From Streptacidiphilus sp041262165 (GTDB lineage: Bacteria > Actinomycetota > Actinomycetes > Streptomycetales > Streptomycetaceae), in the NCBI RefSeq assembly GCF_041262165.1, contig NZ_JBGCBY010000034.1, positions 27,495 to 91,494 on the forward strand: a DNA stretch of 64,000 nt. The letters are read 5' to 3'. Under the pieces are notes generated by a model. That model worked only from the letters and a program-made list of their open reading frames with translations, was not told where the DNA came from and did no database searches. Shown piece by piece: positions 42,929 through 51,692 of the stretch. Position 1 is the stretch's first letter; every line of letters starts with the position of its first letter. A program made the translations under genes and the position numbers.

Positions 42929-44137
42929 TCAGCTGCGGGCGAATCGGCGTGCGAGCAGTGCCGTCACGGTCACGATCGCGCCGGCGAAAACGAGCAACGC
43001 GTCGCGTACCGGGACCGTTTGCGCTGCCAGTCCGAGGCCCAGCACCGGGATCGACAGTCCCAGGTAGGCTGCCAGGAACAGCCCGGCAAGAGCCTCCCCA
43101 CGCTGTTCCGGCGCGGCCGTCGAGAGCGCGGTGGCGACGCTGCCCTTGAAGGCCGTGCCTGCGGCGGCGCCGGAGACGGCGCCGCCGATGAGGAACAGTG
43201 GCAGGTCGGTCGCCCAGACCGCAGTCGTCACCACGACCACGCCTGCCGCCAGAAGAGACAGCCCCGACAGCAGCTGGGTGCGGGAGCTCAGTCGGTCGAG
43301 CAGTATGTGTGCCAGTGCGGCGGAGCCGAAGACCAGGAAGGCTGCGAACCCGGTGGTCGCCGGTGAAGTGATGTGCAGGCTCAGCAGGACCACCGGTGTC
43401 AGGGACGTGAAGAGCCCGAAGACCGCGAAGGTGACGAAGGCTGCAGTGGACGCTGCGTAGAACTCACGGCGCGCATCCTCGGGAACACTCAAGCGCTGGG
43501 GGCGATAGCGGGGCCTCGCCTCCGGTCGGTCCACTGTCTCCGGGGCCACCAGCACGGCTGCCGCCCCGAGGACCAGCAGAGCGAGAAAGACCAGATAGGG
43601 GGTGCGTAGCGGCGCCCCGGCATGTTCGGCGAACTGTCCCGAGACCAGCGGGCCGATTCCCAGCCCACCGAGATTGGCGCTCGTGGCCACCACGTTGGCG
43701 TGGCGTCGCGACGAGATGCCGGGTCGGGCACGCTGACGCAGGTCGTCCAGGTATGCCGTGGCTGTCGCGGTCAGTAGGCCCACGCTCAATCCCGACAGCA
43801 ACCGTGCCGCGAGCAGCGCGGGAACCGAAGTGAAACTCGCGAAGACGAGTGCGGAGACAATACTGAGCGCGATGGCGGGAAGCAGCGTCGTACGTCGGCC
43901 GAACCAGTCCGACAGATGTCCTACAAGGAAGAGCGCCACCAGTACGCCGAGCGCGTAGGTGCCGAAGACAATCGTGACCATGAACGGCCCGAATCCGTCC
44001 GCCCTCTCGTACATGGGGTAGAGCGGGGTCGGCACGGTGGAGAAGGCCATGATGAGAGTGAAGACCGCCGCGATCACCCAGAAGCCCGTGTGGTGGCGAG
44101 TTGGTGAATGACGGGGCAATGCCTGGATGGTGGTCAC
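42929..44137 (-). CDS. MFS transporter
   Basis: A 402-residue protein from GTG 44137 (VTTIQALPRHSPTRHHTGFW), with AGGAAG upstream; longer frames lack coding character. The hydrophobic pattern fits 12 membrane segments, and the loop VGHLSDWFGRRTTLLP is the MFS signature between helices 2 and 3. Substrate unknown. Divergent from the amidohydrolase gene. Confidence 0.88.
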   Translation of the reverse strand: MTTIQALPRHSPTRHHTGFWVIAAVFTLIMAFSTVPTPLYPMYERADGFGPFMVTIVFGTYALGVLVALFLVGHLSDWFGRRTTLLPAIALSIVSALVFASFTSVPALLAARLLSGLSVGLLTATATAYLDDLRQRARPGISSRRHANVVATSANLGGLGIGPLVSGQFAEHAGAPLRTPYLVFLALLVLGAAAVLVAPETVDRPEARPRYRPQRLSVPEDARREFYAASTAAFVTFAVFGLFTSLTPVVLLSLHITSPATTGFAAFLVFGSAALAHILLDRLSSRTQLLSGLSLLAAGVVVVTTAVWATDLPLFLIGGAVSGAAAGTAFKGSVATALSTAAPEQRGEALAGLFLAAYLGLSIPVLGLGLAAQTVPVRDALLVFAGAIVTVTALLARRFARS

Positions 44138-44550
44138 GGTCCGCTTCCTATTCGCCTGCCTCTGCGTTACCGGAGGCGACGCTAGGCGCTGCTCTGCAGC
44201 ACCAATTGTCGAAAGGTGCACGAGGTGATGCCCGCCAGCGCACCGGAGGAACCCGGCCCGTCGGCGACCGGCGCTCACTCGGTGGCCTGGGCGTCATCGC
44301 CATCGGATACGGGTCCCCGAGAGTCGCTGTCCAGTGCGCAGACGGAGCAGATGCTCGGCACTCTCGGACCATCTGCGAGAACCGGGCTGGACTAGCTTTT
44401 GGCCGAAGCAGCGGAGTCCCGCAAGCACGGTTGATTCCAACGCTGTTCGACGCGAAGAGCCCGGGGAGGTCTGCGCTCGCAGCATCTCCCTGCCCCGCTG
44501 TCGAAGCCTGTCCAAGTCACCTCTGCAGAGAGCCCATTGGAGGAATTCAG
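44138..44550. other. 413-bp divergent intergenic region
   Basis: Lies between the MFS gene (minus) and the amidohydrolase gene (plus). Open frames on both strands here have no coding character or homologue I recognise, and I see no strong palindrome. It should hold two divergent promoters. Confidence 0.35.
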
Positions 44551-46437
44551 GTGCCTACCATGCCGGTCGGCGGGTTGGTTCGAAGGACCGCCGACGATGC
44601 TGCGGACCTGGTCGTCCGCAACGCGAAGATTCACACCGGAGATCCGGGCCGTCCACAGGCCGAGGCGCTCGCCATCCGCAACGGTGTGATCATGGTCGTC
44701 GGTGACGACAAGGACATGGCACCGCACCTCGGTGAGGAGACGAAGGTCGTCGACGCTCTGGGGCGCCGGATGATCCCCGGTCTCAACGACTCCCACGTGC
44801 ACGTCATCCGAGGGGGACTCAACTACGTACTCGAACTTCGCTGGGACGGGGTGACGTCCTTGCGTCAGGCCCTGGCCATGCTGCGCGAGCAGGCGGCGCG
44901 CACGCCGAAGGGCCAGTGGGTGCGCGTGGTGGGAGGGTTCTCGGCCGAGCAGTTCGCCGAACGGCGGCTGCCGACCGTCGCGGAACTGAACGCCGCGGCG
45001 CCGGACACACCGGTGTTTGTCCTTCACCTGTACCAGTCGGCCATCCTCAACCGGGCCGCGCTCAAGGTCGTGGGATACACCCGGGACACCCCCGACCCCA
45101 AGGGGGGCCAGATCGTCAGAGGCAGGAACGGTGAGCCCACAGGCGTACTGCTGGCCGCTCCCAGCGCCCTGATCCTCTACTCGATCCTCGCCAAAGCACC
45201 AACCCTGGAGGGCGAAGACAGGAAGACCTCCACTCGCCACTACTTCCGCGAGCTGAACAGATTCGGACTGACGTCGGCCATCGACGCCGCCGGAGGCTTC
45301 CAGAGCTTCCCCGACAACTACGCAGCCGTCGTCGAGCTGGCCGCCGCGGGTCAGCTCTCGCTGCGCATCGCCTACCACCTGTTCCCGCAGACCGGAGGCC
45401 AGGAGCTCGACGACCTGACGCGCTGGATGGAGATGGTCAGCCCGCAGGACGGGGACGAATGGCTACGCCTCAACGGCGCGGGCGAGAACCTGACCTGGGC
45501 GTCCGCCGACTTCGAGAACTTCGCCCAACCCCGCCCGGAACTCGGCGGCGCTGACACCGACTTCGAGAAGGCCGTGCGGCTGCTGATGGAGAACGGCTGG
45601 GGATTCCGACTGCACGCCACGTACGACGAGACCATACGACGCGACCTCGCCGTATTCGAGAAGCTCGCCGCCGAGGGCCTCTTCCCGGCCGGCAACAGAT
45701 GGCTCTTCGACCACGCGGAAACAGTCTCCAGGAGCAGCCTGGACCGCATCGCGGCACTCGGCGGCGCGATGTCCGTACAGAACCGCCTGTCCTTCCAGGG
45801 CGAGGCGTTCGTCCGCCGGTACGGACCGGGAGCCGCCGCAGACGCCCCTCCCATCCGAGCCATGCTCGACCTGGGTCTGACAGTGGGAGCCGGCACCGAC
45901 GCGACCAGGGTTTCCTCCTACAATCCCTGGGTCGCCCTGCACTGGCTCGTGTCCGGTCGCACGGTCGGAGGTATGGCCATCCATCCGCCGGCGAACCGGG
46001 TCGACCGGGAGACCGCCTTGACCATGTTCACCCGGTCCGGCGCCGCACTGACCGGCGAGGAAGCCGTCAAGGGCATGCTGCGGGCGGGCTACTACGGCGA
46101 TCTGGCTGTCCTTTCCGACGACTACTTCACGGTGCCGGAGAGCGACATCCCGCACATCGAATCCCTGCTGACGGTCACCGGCGGCCGGATCGTCTACGCG
46201 GCGGCCGAGTACGAGGGCCTCGACGAGGAACTCCCCGCCCTCAAGCCGGCGTGGAGCCCCGTCGCACATTTCGGCGGCTACCAGGCCTCCCCCAGGCCGA
46301 GCACCTCGGGTGCTCGGCAGGCGGACCTCATCGGCCAGGCCGTCACCGAATCGGAGCAGCACCGTCAGTGGCGCGCCCAGCGCGGACACACCCCTGATGC
46401 GCGGACCGAGGTACTCGACCCCTGCTTCGAGATGTGA
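44551..46437 (+). CDS. YtcJ-like metal-dependent amidohydrolase
   Basis: A 628-residue protein. GTG 44551 (VPTMPVGGLVRRTADDAADL) was chosen because GGAGGA sits 6 bp upstream. Family features are NAKIHTGDPGRPQAEALAIR near the N-terminus, the metal-binding HxH in GLNDSHVHVIRGG, and GAGTDATRVSSYNPWVALHW plus AVLSDDYFTVPE near the C-terminus. Members of Amidohydro_3 hydrolyse amide or cyclic bonds; the substrate cannot be predicted. No signal peptide. Confidence 0.9.
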   Translation: MPTMPVGGLVRRTADDAADLVVRNAKIHTGDPGRPQAEALAIRNGVIMVVGDDKDMAPHLGEETKVVDALGRRMIPGLNDSHVHVIRGGLNYVLELRWDGVTSLRQALAMLREQAARTPKGQWVRVVGGFSAEQFAERRLPTVAELNAAAPDTPVFVLHLYQSAILNRAALKVVGYTRDTPDPKGGQIVRGRNGEPTGVLLAAPSALILYSILAKAPTLEGEDRKTSTRHYFRELNRFGLTSAIDAAGGFQSFPDNYAAVVELAAAGQLSLRIAYHLFPQTGGQELDDLTRWMEMVSPQDGDEWLRLNGAGENLTWASADFENFAQPRPELGGADTDFEKAVRLLMENGWGFRLHATYDETIRRDLAVFEKLAAEGLFPAGNRWLFDHAETVSRSSLDRIAALGGAMSVQNRLSFQGEAFVRRYGPGAAADAPPIRAMLDLGLTVGAGTDATRVSSYNPWVALHWLVSGRTVGGMAIHPPANRVDRETALTMFTRSGAALTGEEAVKGMLRAGYYGDLAVLSDDYFTVPESDIPHIESLLTVTGGRIVYAAAEYEGLDEELPALKPAWSPVAHFGGYQASPRPSTSGARQADLIGQAVTESEQHRQWRAQRGHTPDARTEVLDPCFEM

Positions 46438-46561
46438 CGTCCTGCGCGGGAGCGGGTCGGACCCTCCGGAACACCACCTTCAGTTCCTCGCCGTCCGCCG
46501 GATGGTGCGTCCCGACCGTGCCAACAGCCGTCCACCACGCCACTTCTGGAGAGGATCCACT

Positions 46562-46666
46562 ATGGTCGCCGCCACCGAGGTCGCCGCGATTCCCAGCCAC
46601 GCGCCGCTCACCCCCGCTCTACTCACCCCCGAGAACCCCGCGGTGCCGGTATGCGCAGACTGCTGA
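46562..46666 (+). pseudogene. 34-codon ORF, probable N-terminal remnant of an isochorismatase-like gene
   Basis: ATG 46562 with GAGAGGATCC upstream opens a 34-codon frame whose segment LLTPENPAVPV resembles the N-terminus of YcaC-type hydrolases (LLTPENSMMLFVDHQP in the gene at 33217). It stops at 46666, 16 bp inside the start of the YoaK gene. Either a truncated gene whose RBS is reused, or a short leader ORF that couples translation of YoaK. Confidence 0.45.
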
Positions 46667-47379
46667 CCGACGCGGTCCAGACCCTCGTCCCGCCCAAGGC
46701 GGACCGGCACGGCCCGCTGCCACCACTGCTGCTGGCGCTGACAGTGGTAACCGGTCTGATCGACGCAGTGAGCTACCTGGGACTCGGGCATGTCTTCGTC
46801 GCCAACATGACGGGCAACATCGTCTTCCTCGGCTTCGCCCTGGCGGGTGGCCCCGGTCTGTCAGCCCTTGCCTCGGTTGCCTCCTTGGCCGCGTTCCTCG
46901 CGGGCGCGCTTGCCGGTGGACGCCTCGGTGTCCGGCTGGCAGAGCACCGAGGGAGACTGCTCAGCATCTCCACGGCGACTCAGAGCCTCCTGATGGCCGC
47001 GGCCGTGGTCACCAGCGCGCTTGCTGACGGAACCACAGCCGTGGGCAAGTACACCTTGATCATCCTGCTCGCTCTCGGCATGGGTCTGCAGAACGCGGTC
47101 GCAAGACGCCTGGGCGTCCCGGATCTGACCACGACCGTCCTGACTCTCACGCTGACGGGGCTTGCCGCAGACTCGACACCCGCCGGCGGGACGGCACCAC
47201 GACCGGGCCGCCGCCTGCTGTCCGTCCTGGCCATGTTCCTCGGGGCCCTCATCGGGGCTGAACTCCTCCGGCACACCGGGATCGGCACGGTGCTCCAAGT
47301 GGCCTTGGTGATCCTCGTGGTCACCGCCGTCACCACGCACCGCCTGTCGGCCACGAGTGCGGCCTGGACCAGGCCGTAG
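46651..47379 (+). CDS. YoaK (DUF1275) family membrane protein
   Basis: A 242-residue, very hydrophobic protein. The conserved start of the family is visible as TGLIDAVSYLGLGHVFVANM, TGNIVFLG, and later GLQNAVARRLGVPDLTTTVL. About six or seven membrane segments are expected. Function unknown. No good RBS precedes the ATG at 46651; translation may depend on the overlapping short ORF. Confidence 0.87.
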   Translation: MRRLLTDAVQTLVPPKADRHGPLPPLLLALTVVTGLIDAVSYLGLGHVFVANMTGNIVFLGFALAGGPGLSALASVASLAAFLAGALAGGRLGVRLAEHRGRLLSISTATQSLLMAAAVVTSALADGTTAVGKYTLIILLALGMGLQNAVARRLGVPDLTTTVLTLTLTGLAADSTPAGGTAPRPGRRLLSVLAMFLGALIGAELLRHTGIGTVLQVALVILVVTAVTTHRLSATSAAWTRP

Positions 47380-47438
47380 ACCGTCGAATCGGCCGTGCTG
47401 GACTCACGCGCCTGGTCCTGCACCGGCGTTGAGACCTC

Positions 47439-47476
47439 GTGGCCTGGCACCGCCCTCCCCTGCCGCGCCAGGCCAC
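47439..47476. terminator. Bidirectional hairpin terminator
   Basis: GTGGCCTGGC (47439-47448) pairs perfectly with GCCAGGCCAC (47467-47476), an 18-nt loop, located between the convergent YoaK and MarR genes. Confidence 0.65.
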
Positions 47477-47557
47477 GGACACCCCCCACTCGCCGCATGC
47501 CTCCTCGCCCGCCACGACGCCGCTGACGGCGACCCGCGGGCACCGCCCTCCGGCCGG

Positions 47558-48046
47558 TCACGGCAACGCGTGCTGACCCGTGCCCTGCGCCCCTTGGCCG
47601 TTCGGCTTGCCACGCGAGGCGGACATGGCGTTGTCGATGGCGTCGAGCAGCTTGTCGAGGAGGGCCAGTTCGCCGTCCGGCAGCCCGCCGAAGATCTCGC
47701 GCAGGACGTCCTCGCCCGCCGAGGTACCCGCCGCCAGGGCGTTGGCCCCTTCCGCGGTGAGGGTGACGAGCTTGGAGCGCCGGTCCTCGGCGGACGGCGT
47801 CCGCTCGATCAGACCCTCGCGCTCCAACGCCTCAACGGACTGGGTGACCGAGCGGGGAGCGTGGCCGAGAGCATCAGCCAGCGCCGACTGCTGCAAGGGG
47901 CTACGACGCGCGAGGACTTCCAGGACTTTGGTGCGGGCGAGCGAGAGACCGCCTGCTGTCATGGTGTCGTCGACCACCTTACGGAGACCGTGGCCCACCG
48001 CGAGGTAGTGCATCCCGACGTCGACGGGATCTGGCCGGTCGCTCAT
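47558..48046 (-). CDS. MarR-family transcriptional regulator
   Basis: A 162-residue protein from ATG 48046 (MSDRPDPVDVGMHYL), with AAGGGAGGGCG upstream. The winged helix reads LARRSPLQQSALADALGHAP, SVTQSVEALEREGLIERTPS, AEDRRSKLVTLT. It is divergent from an SDR oxidoreductase gene, with two GAGGTACCTC palindromes between them, so autoregulation and control of the SDR gene are likely. Confidence 0.92.
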   Translation of the reverse strand: MSDRPDPVDVGMHYLAVGHGLRKVVDDTMTAGGLSLARTKVLEVLARRSPLQQSALADALGHAPRSVTQSVEALEREGLIERTPSAEDRRSKLVTLTAEGANALAAGTSAGEDVLREIFGGLPDGELALLDKLLDAIDNAMSASRGKPNGQGAQGTGQHALP

Positions 48047-48069
48047 CGCCCTCCCTTCCTGCCACTTGC

Positions 48070-48113
48070 TGAGGTACCTCACCAATGCTACTTTAATGAG
48101 GTACCTCATTAAA
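48070..48113. promoter_or_regulatory. Two palindromic operators (MarR-type)
   Basis: TGAGGTACCTCA (48070-48081) is a perfect 12-bp palindrome. TTTAATGAGGT followed by ACCTCATTAAA (48092-48113) is a perfect 22-bp palindrome. The shared core GAGGTACCTC recurs with a 28-bp centre-to-centre distance. The second site lies 19 bp before the SDR start, the first 24 bp before the MarR start, as expected for a repressor of both genes. Confidence 0.8.
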
Positions 48114-48132
48114 AGTTGCGAGAGGCAGTTCG

Positions 48133-49011
48133 ATGAAGACTCCACCCGTCATCGTGATGACCGGCGCGACCAATGGGTTGGGCAGGCTCGCCTCCCTCGA
48201 CCTGGCCCGCAAGGGCGCGCACCTGGTCCTGGTCGCGCGCAGCCGGCAGAAGGCAGACGCACTGGCACGGGAGCTCGAGCAGACCGCACCAGGAGCCGAG
48301 GTTGAGTTTTTCCTGGCGGACCTGTCACTGCTCGCCGACGTCGACCAGGTGGGTCGACAGATCGCCGCCCGCTTCCCGAGGATCGATGTACTGATCAACA
48401 ATGCGGGCGTGCACGCGTTCTCCCAGCGGGTCACGACCGAGGGGCTGTCCGAGATGACCGTCGTGAACTATCTCGCCCCCTGGCTGCTGACGGACCTGCT
48501 GCGTGAGCGCCTCAAGACGTCCTCCCCGGCGAGGATCGTCACGGTCGCATCCCGCGCCTCGAAGCACGCCGGTGGCCTGGGTCCGATCCGGGACCTGGGC
48601 GACACCGCGCCCTACTCCCGCCGCGAGTCCTCTCAGCGCTACGGCTGGACCAAGCTGCTCGACATCATGTTCACCCAGGAGCTGGGACGCCAACTGCAGG
48701 ACACCGGCATCGCGGTCACCTGCTGCTGCCCCGGATTCAACGTCACCGGGCTCGGTCGCGACCTCGCGGGGGCCGGCGCGCTGGAGAAGGTCCTCAAGGG
48801 GCTGAGGATCGGGAACCCGCAGCACGGCGCCGACATCATCGTCCAGCTCGCGACCGATCCCGCATTCGCCGAAATCACCGGTGGCTACTTCGCCGCCAGG
48901 GGTGCCAGGCCCCTCACCTGCCCGCCTGCGGGCCACGACGAGGAAGTCCAGCACGAACTGTGGCAGGCTACCGCCGACTTCCTGCACGACATCCGCAGCA
49001 CCTGGCAATGA
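48133..49011 (+). CDS. SDR-family NAD(P)-dependent oxidoreductase
   Basis: A 292-residue protein. The nucleotide-binding motif is TGATNGLGR (residues 11-19), NNAG follows at INNAGVHAF, the catalytic Ser lies in VTVASRASKHAG and the active-site YxxxK is RYGWTKLLD. It resembles retinol dehydrogenase/WW-domain oxidoreductase-like SDRs. Substrate unknown. It is divergent from and probably repressed by the MarR protein. Confidence 0.92.
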   Translation: MKTPPVIVMTGATNGLGRLASLDLARKGAHLVLVARSRQKADALARELEQTAPGAEVEFFLADLSLLADVDQVGRQIAARFPRIDVLINNAGVHAFSQRVTTEGLSEMTVVNYLAPWLLTDLLRERLKTSSPARIVTVASRASKHAGGLGPIRDLGDTAPYSRRESSQRYGWTKLLDIMFTQELGRQLQDTGIAVTCCCPGFNVTGLGRDLAGAGALEKVLKGLRIGNPQHGADIIVQLATDPAFAEITGGYFAARGARPLTCPPAGHDEEVQHELWQATADFLHDIRSTWQ

Positions 49012-49039
49012 ACAGCGGCAACAGGTCGGTTGTCGAAGA

Positions 49040-50467
49040 TCAGTCGGTGCCCTGGTCGCGGTAGGTCTCCAGCAGGCGCAGCCAGACCTCGCTGATGGTC
49101 GGGTACGCCGGGACTGCGTGCCACAGACGGGCGATCGGGACCTCGCCGGTGACAGCGACGGTCGCCGCATGCAGGAGCTCCGCCACGCCGGGGCCGACGA
49201 AGGTGACGCCGAGCAGCGTCTCGCGGTCCAGGTCCACCACGGCGCGAACCCAGCCGCGGTAGCCGTCGGCGAAGAGCGAGGCGCCCGCGACGCTGCCGAG
49301 GTCGTAGTCCACCGCGCGCGCCCGGCGTCCGGCGTTCAGGGCCTCGTCGAGGGTGAGGCCGACGGCCGCGACCTCCGGGTCGGTGAAGACCACCTGCGGC
49401 ACCGCCAGCGTGTCCGCAGTGGCCACGCTGCGGCCCCAGGGCGCCAGGTCCAGCTCCCGGCCCGCCGCGCGGTCGACGATCGCCGCGCCGAACACCCGTC
49501 CCTGGTACTTGCCCTGGTGCGTCATCAGGACCCGGCCGTTGACGTCACCCGCTGCGTACAGCCAATCGCCCGGGACACCGGCCGCGAGCCCAGTATCATC
49601 CACCTCCACCGGCTTGCCCGCGGACAGCCCGACGCACTCCAGGCCCAGGTCGGTGGTGGCCGGAATCCGACCGGTGGCGAAGAGCACTTCGTCCGCCGTC
49701 AGCACCTCGCCGCCGTCGAGGGTGAGCTCCACCGCGCCGTCGCGACGGACACCCGCGACCGAGGCACCGAAGCGCACCTCGACCCCCGCCTCGGCGAGGC
49801 TCTCCGCCACCAGCTCCCCCGCGAACGGTTCGACCCTCGGCAGCAGCCGTGAACCACGCACCAGCAGCACCACCTCACTGCCCAGCGCCCGCCACGCCGT
49901 GGCCATCTCGACCGCCACCACTCCCCCGCCGACCACCGCCAGCCGCCCCGGCACAGCTCGCGAGCTGGTCGCCTCACGGCTGGTCCACGGACGCAGCTCA
50001 GCCAGCCCCGGCAGGTCGGGCAGCGCCGCCCGGGTCCCCGTGCACAACGCCACCGCATGCCGTGCCACCAGCATCCGCTGTCTGCCCTCGGGCGTCTCCA
50101 CGACGACGCGCTTCTCCCCGTCGAGCCGCCCGTGGCCCCGCACGAGCGTGATCCCAGCGCCGTTGAGCCACCGCACCTGGCCGTCGTCCTTCCAGTGCGA
50201 CGCGAAGTCGTCCCGACGGCGGAGCACCGCTTCCGCGTCGAGGCGCCCGGCCACGGCCTCCCGCGCACCCGCCACGCGCCGCGCGTCGGCCAGCGCGGCG
50301 GCCGGACGCAGCAGCGCCTTACTAGGCATGCACGCCCAGTAGGAGCACTCCCCGCCCACGAGCTCGTGCTCGACCACGGCGACACTCAGCCCGTCCGCGC
50401 GCACACGGTCCGCCAGGTTCTCCCCCGTCGGCCCCGCCCCCAGCACCACAACATCGAACTCGTCCAC
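49040..50467 (-). CDS. Pyridine nucleotide-disulfide oxidoreductase (class I)
   Basis: A 475-residue protein from GTG 50467 (VDEFDVVVLGAGPTGENLAD), with GGAGGGATGG as RBS. The redox-active disulfide is GGECSYWACMPSKALLRP, that is CxxxxC as in lipoamide dehydrogenase and mercuric reductase. NAD(P) and FAD regions include LAVVGGGVVAVEMATAW and WLYAAGDVNGRVLMTHQGKY. The dimerisation domain ends with YPTISEVWLRLLETYRDQ, where the usual catalytic His-Pro-Glu is HAVPAYPTISE (His followed by Ala and Val rather than HPT). Exact substrate unknown. Confidence 0.9.
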   Translation of the reverse strand: MDEFDVVVLGAGPTGENLADRVRADGLSVAVVEHELVGGECSYWACMPSKALLRPAAALADARRVAGAREAVAGRLDAEAVLRRRDDFASHWKDDGQVRWLNGAGITLVRGHGRLDGEKRVVVETPEGRQRMLVARHAVALCTGTRAALPDLPGLAELRPWTSREATSSRAVPGRLAVVGGGVVAVEMATAWRALGSEVVLLVRGSRLLPRVEPFAGELVAESLAEAGVEVRFGASVAGVRRDGAVELTLDGGEVLTADEVLFATGRIPATTDLGLECVGLSAGKPVEVDDTGLAAGVPGDWLYAAGDVNGRVLMTHQGKYQGRVFGAAIVDRAAGRELDLAPWGRSVATADTLAVPQVVFTDPEVAAVGLTLDEALNAGRRARAVDYDLGSVAGASLFADGYRGWVRAVVDLDRETLLGVTFVGPGVAELLHAATVAVTGEVPIARLWHAVPAYPTISEVWLRLLETYRDQGTD

Positions 50468-50650
50468 AAGCCATCCCTCCAATTCTCCGAACCGCCAGCC
50501 CGCGCCATCCTTCCCGTGGCGTTCCGATGGCGTCCAGCGGCGACACACCGGCAGCGGAAACACGGTGCGCTGCCGGGCAATTGCGGTGCACGGCAAGCAC
50601 AGCCGGACCTCAGTGCGCCGGAAGAATGGAGGTGATGGCGGGTGGAGCGG

Positions 50651-51478
50651 TCGTAGTCGCGGGCGCCCTTGGAGCCGGTGCCGGTGCGCATCCGCTGCCA
50701 GCCCTGCCCCGGTATCAGCTTCAGTGCTTCTTTGTTGCAGGTCATGGCCCCGCCCGGGGTGGTGATCCTGTGGTTGGAGCGGACCGCGATCGCGTAGCCG
50801 AGTCCCAGGGTGCGGCAGGTGGAGCGCAGTTCGCGGCTGCCGTAGACCTCGTCGGCCGCGAAGAAGGCGGCGCGGATCCCGTCGGCCACTGCCTTGGTGA
50901 GCATGGCGGCGGCCAGGGCGGGCTTGGTGGCGAAGAGCAGGTCGTCGGGGACACCGGTCAGTTCCCGGCGTTCCTCGTCACCGGCCCAGTCCCGGGGGCA
51001 GGTACAGGGCCCGGTCGATCACCGTGTGCCCGAGGGTGCTTGCGAAGGCGAGGTGGACCGCGACCTGGCACAGACCGATCCCGCCCAGCGAGCCGGAGTA
51101 CTGGTTGCCTGCGCCGACTGCGTCGGTGGAGGACTTCGCGTCGCCGGTCTCGTCCGCGATCAGCACACCGTCGCCGTCGTCCAGGAGTTCCACCGCCCAC
51201 GCCGCCGCCTGGCCGAGGACCGCCCGGTCGTCCCAGCGGGCGCGGGAGAGCAGGTGCTGGAGCCGGTGCGGCCCCGGATGCCCGATCGCCTCGGCCAGGG
51301 TCCAGCAGTTCACGTCCTCCAGCTCCATCAGCAGGCCCTCGGCCAGCTCACGGAACGTCCCGCGCGTCTCCCGCCGAGGAAAGCAGCAGGCCAACCGGCC
51401 CATCAGGTCCTCAAGGCACTCCAGGTGCCGCTCGTGCGCTACCGTTGCCGCGGCCGCCGCGGACTGATCGTGAGTCAC
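50651..51478 (-). pseudogene. IS701-like transposase, frameshifted and 3'-truncated
   Basis: The frame from ATG 51478 (MTHDQSAAAAATVAHERHLE) carries CLEDLMGRLACCFPRRETR and VLIADETGDAKSSTDAVGA, the DDE Asp region of IS701-family transposases. A one-base insertion in a C run at about 50992 shifts the frame; the second frame continues REL.GVPDDLLFATKPALA, FFAADEVYGSRELR and GQGWQRMRTGTGSKGARDYD, where homology stops near 50651. The C-terminal third is missing. Inactive. Confidence 0.82.
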
Positions 51479-51692
51479 ATCTCGTCATGATCGCGGCGGT
51501 CACTGTCACACCCACAGACGCCTTCCGGTATCGCTGACCAGCACCGACACCCACCAGGTCACGATCTACAGCTGCCGTGGCTGTGCTGTTCAAGGCTGTA
51601 CCCACTCTCCACCCACAGGCGGCGGCTCTGCAGACCGATGGCGAGCAACTGGGGATCGGGGAGGTCGGAGCTCGCGGAGGGCACACTGCGAC

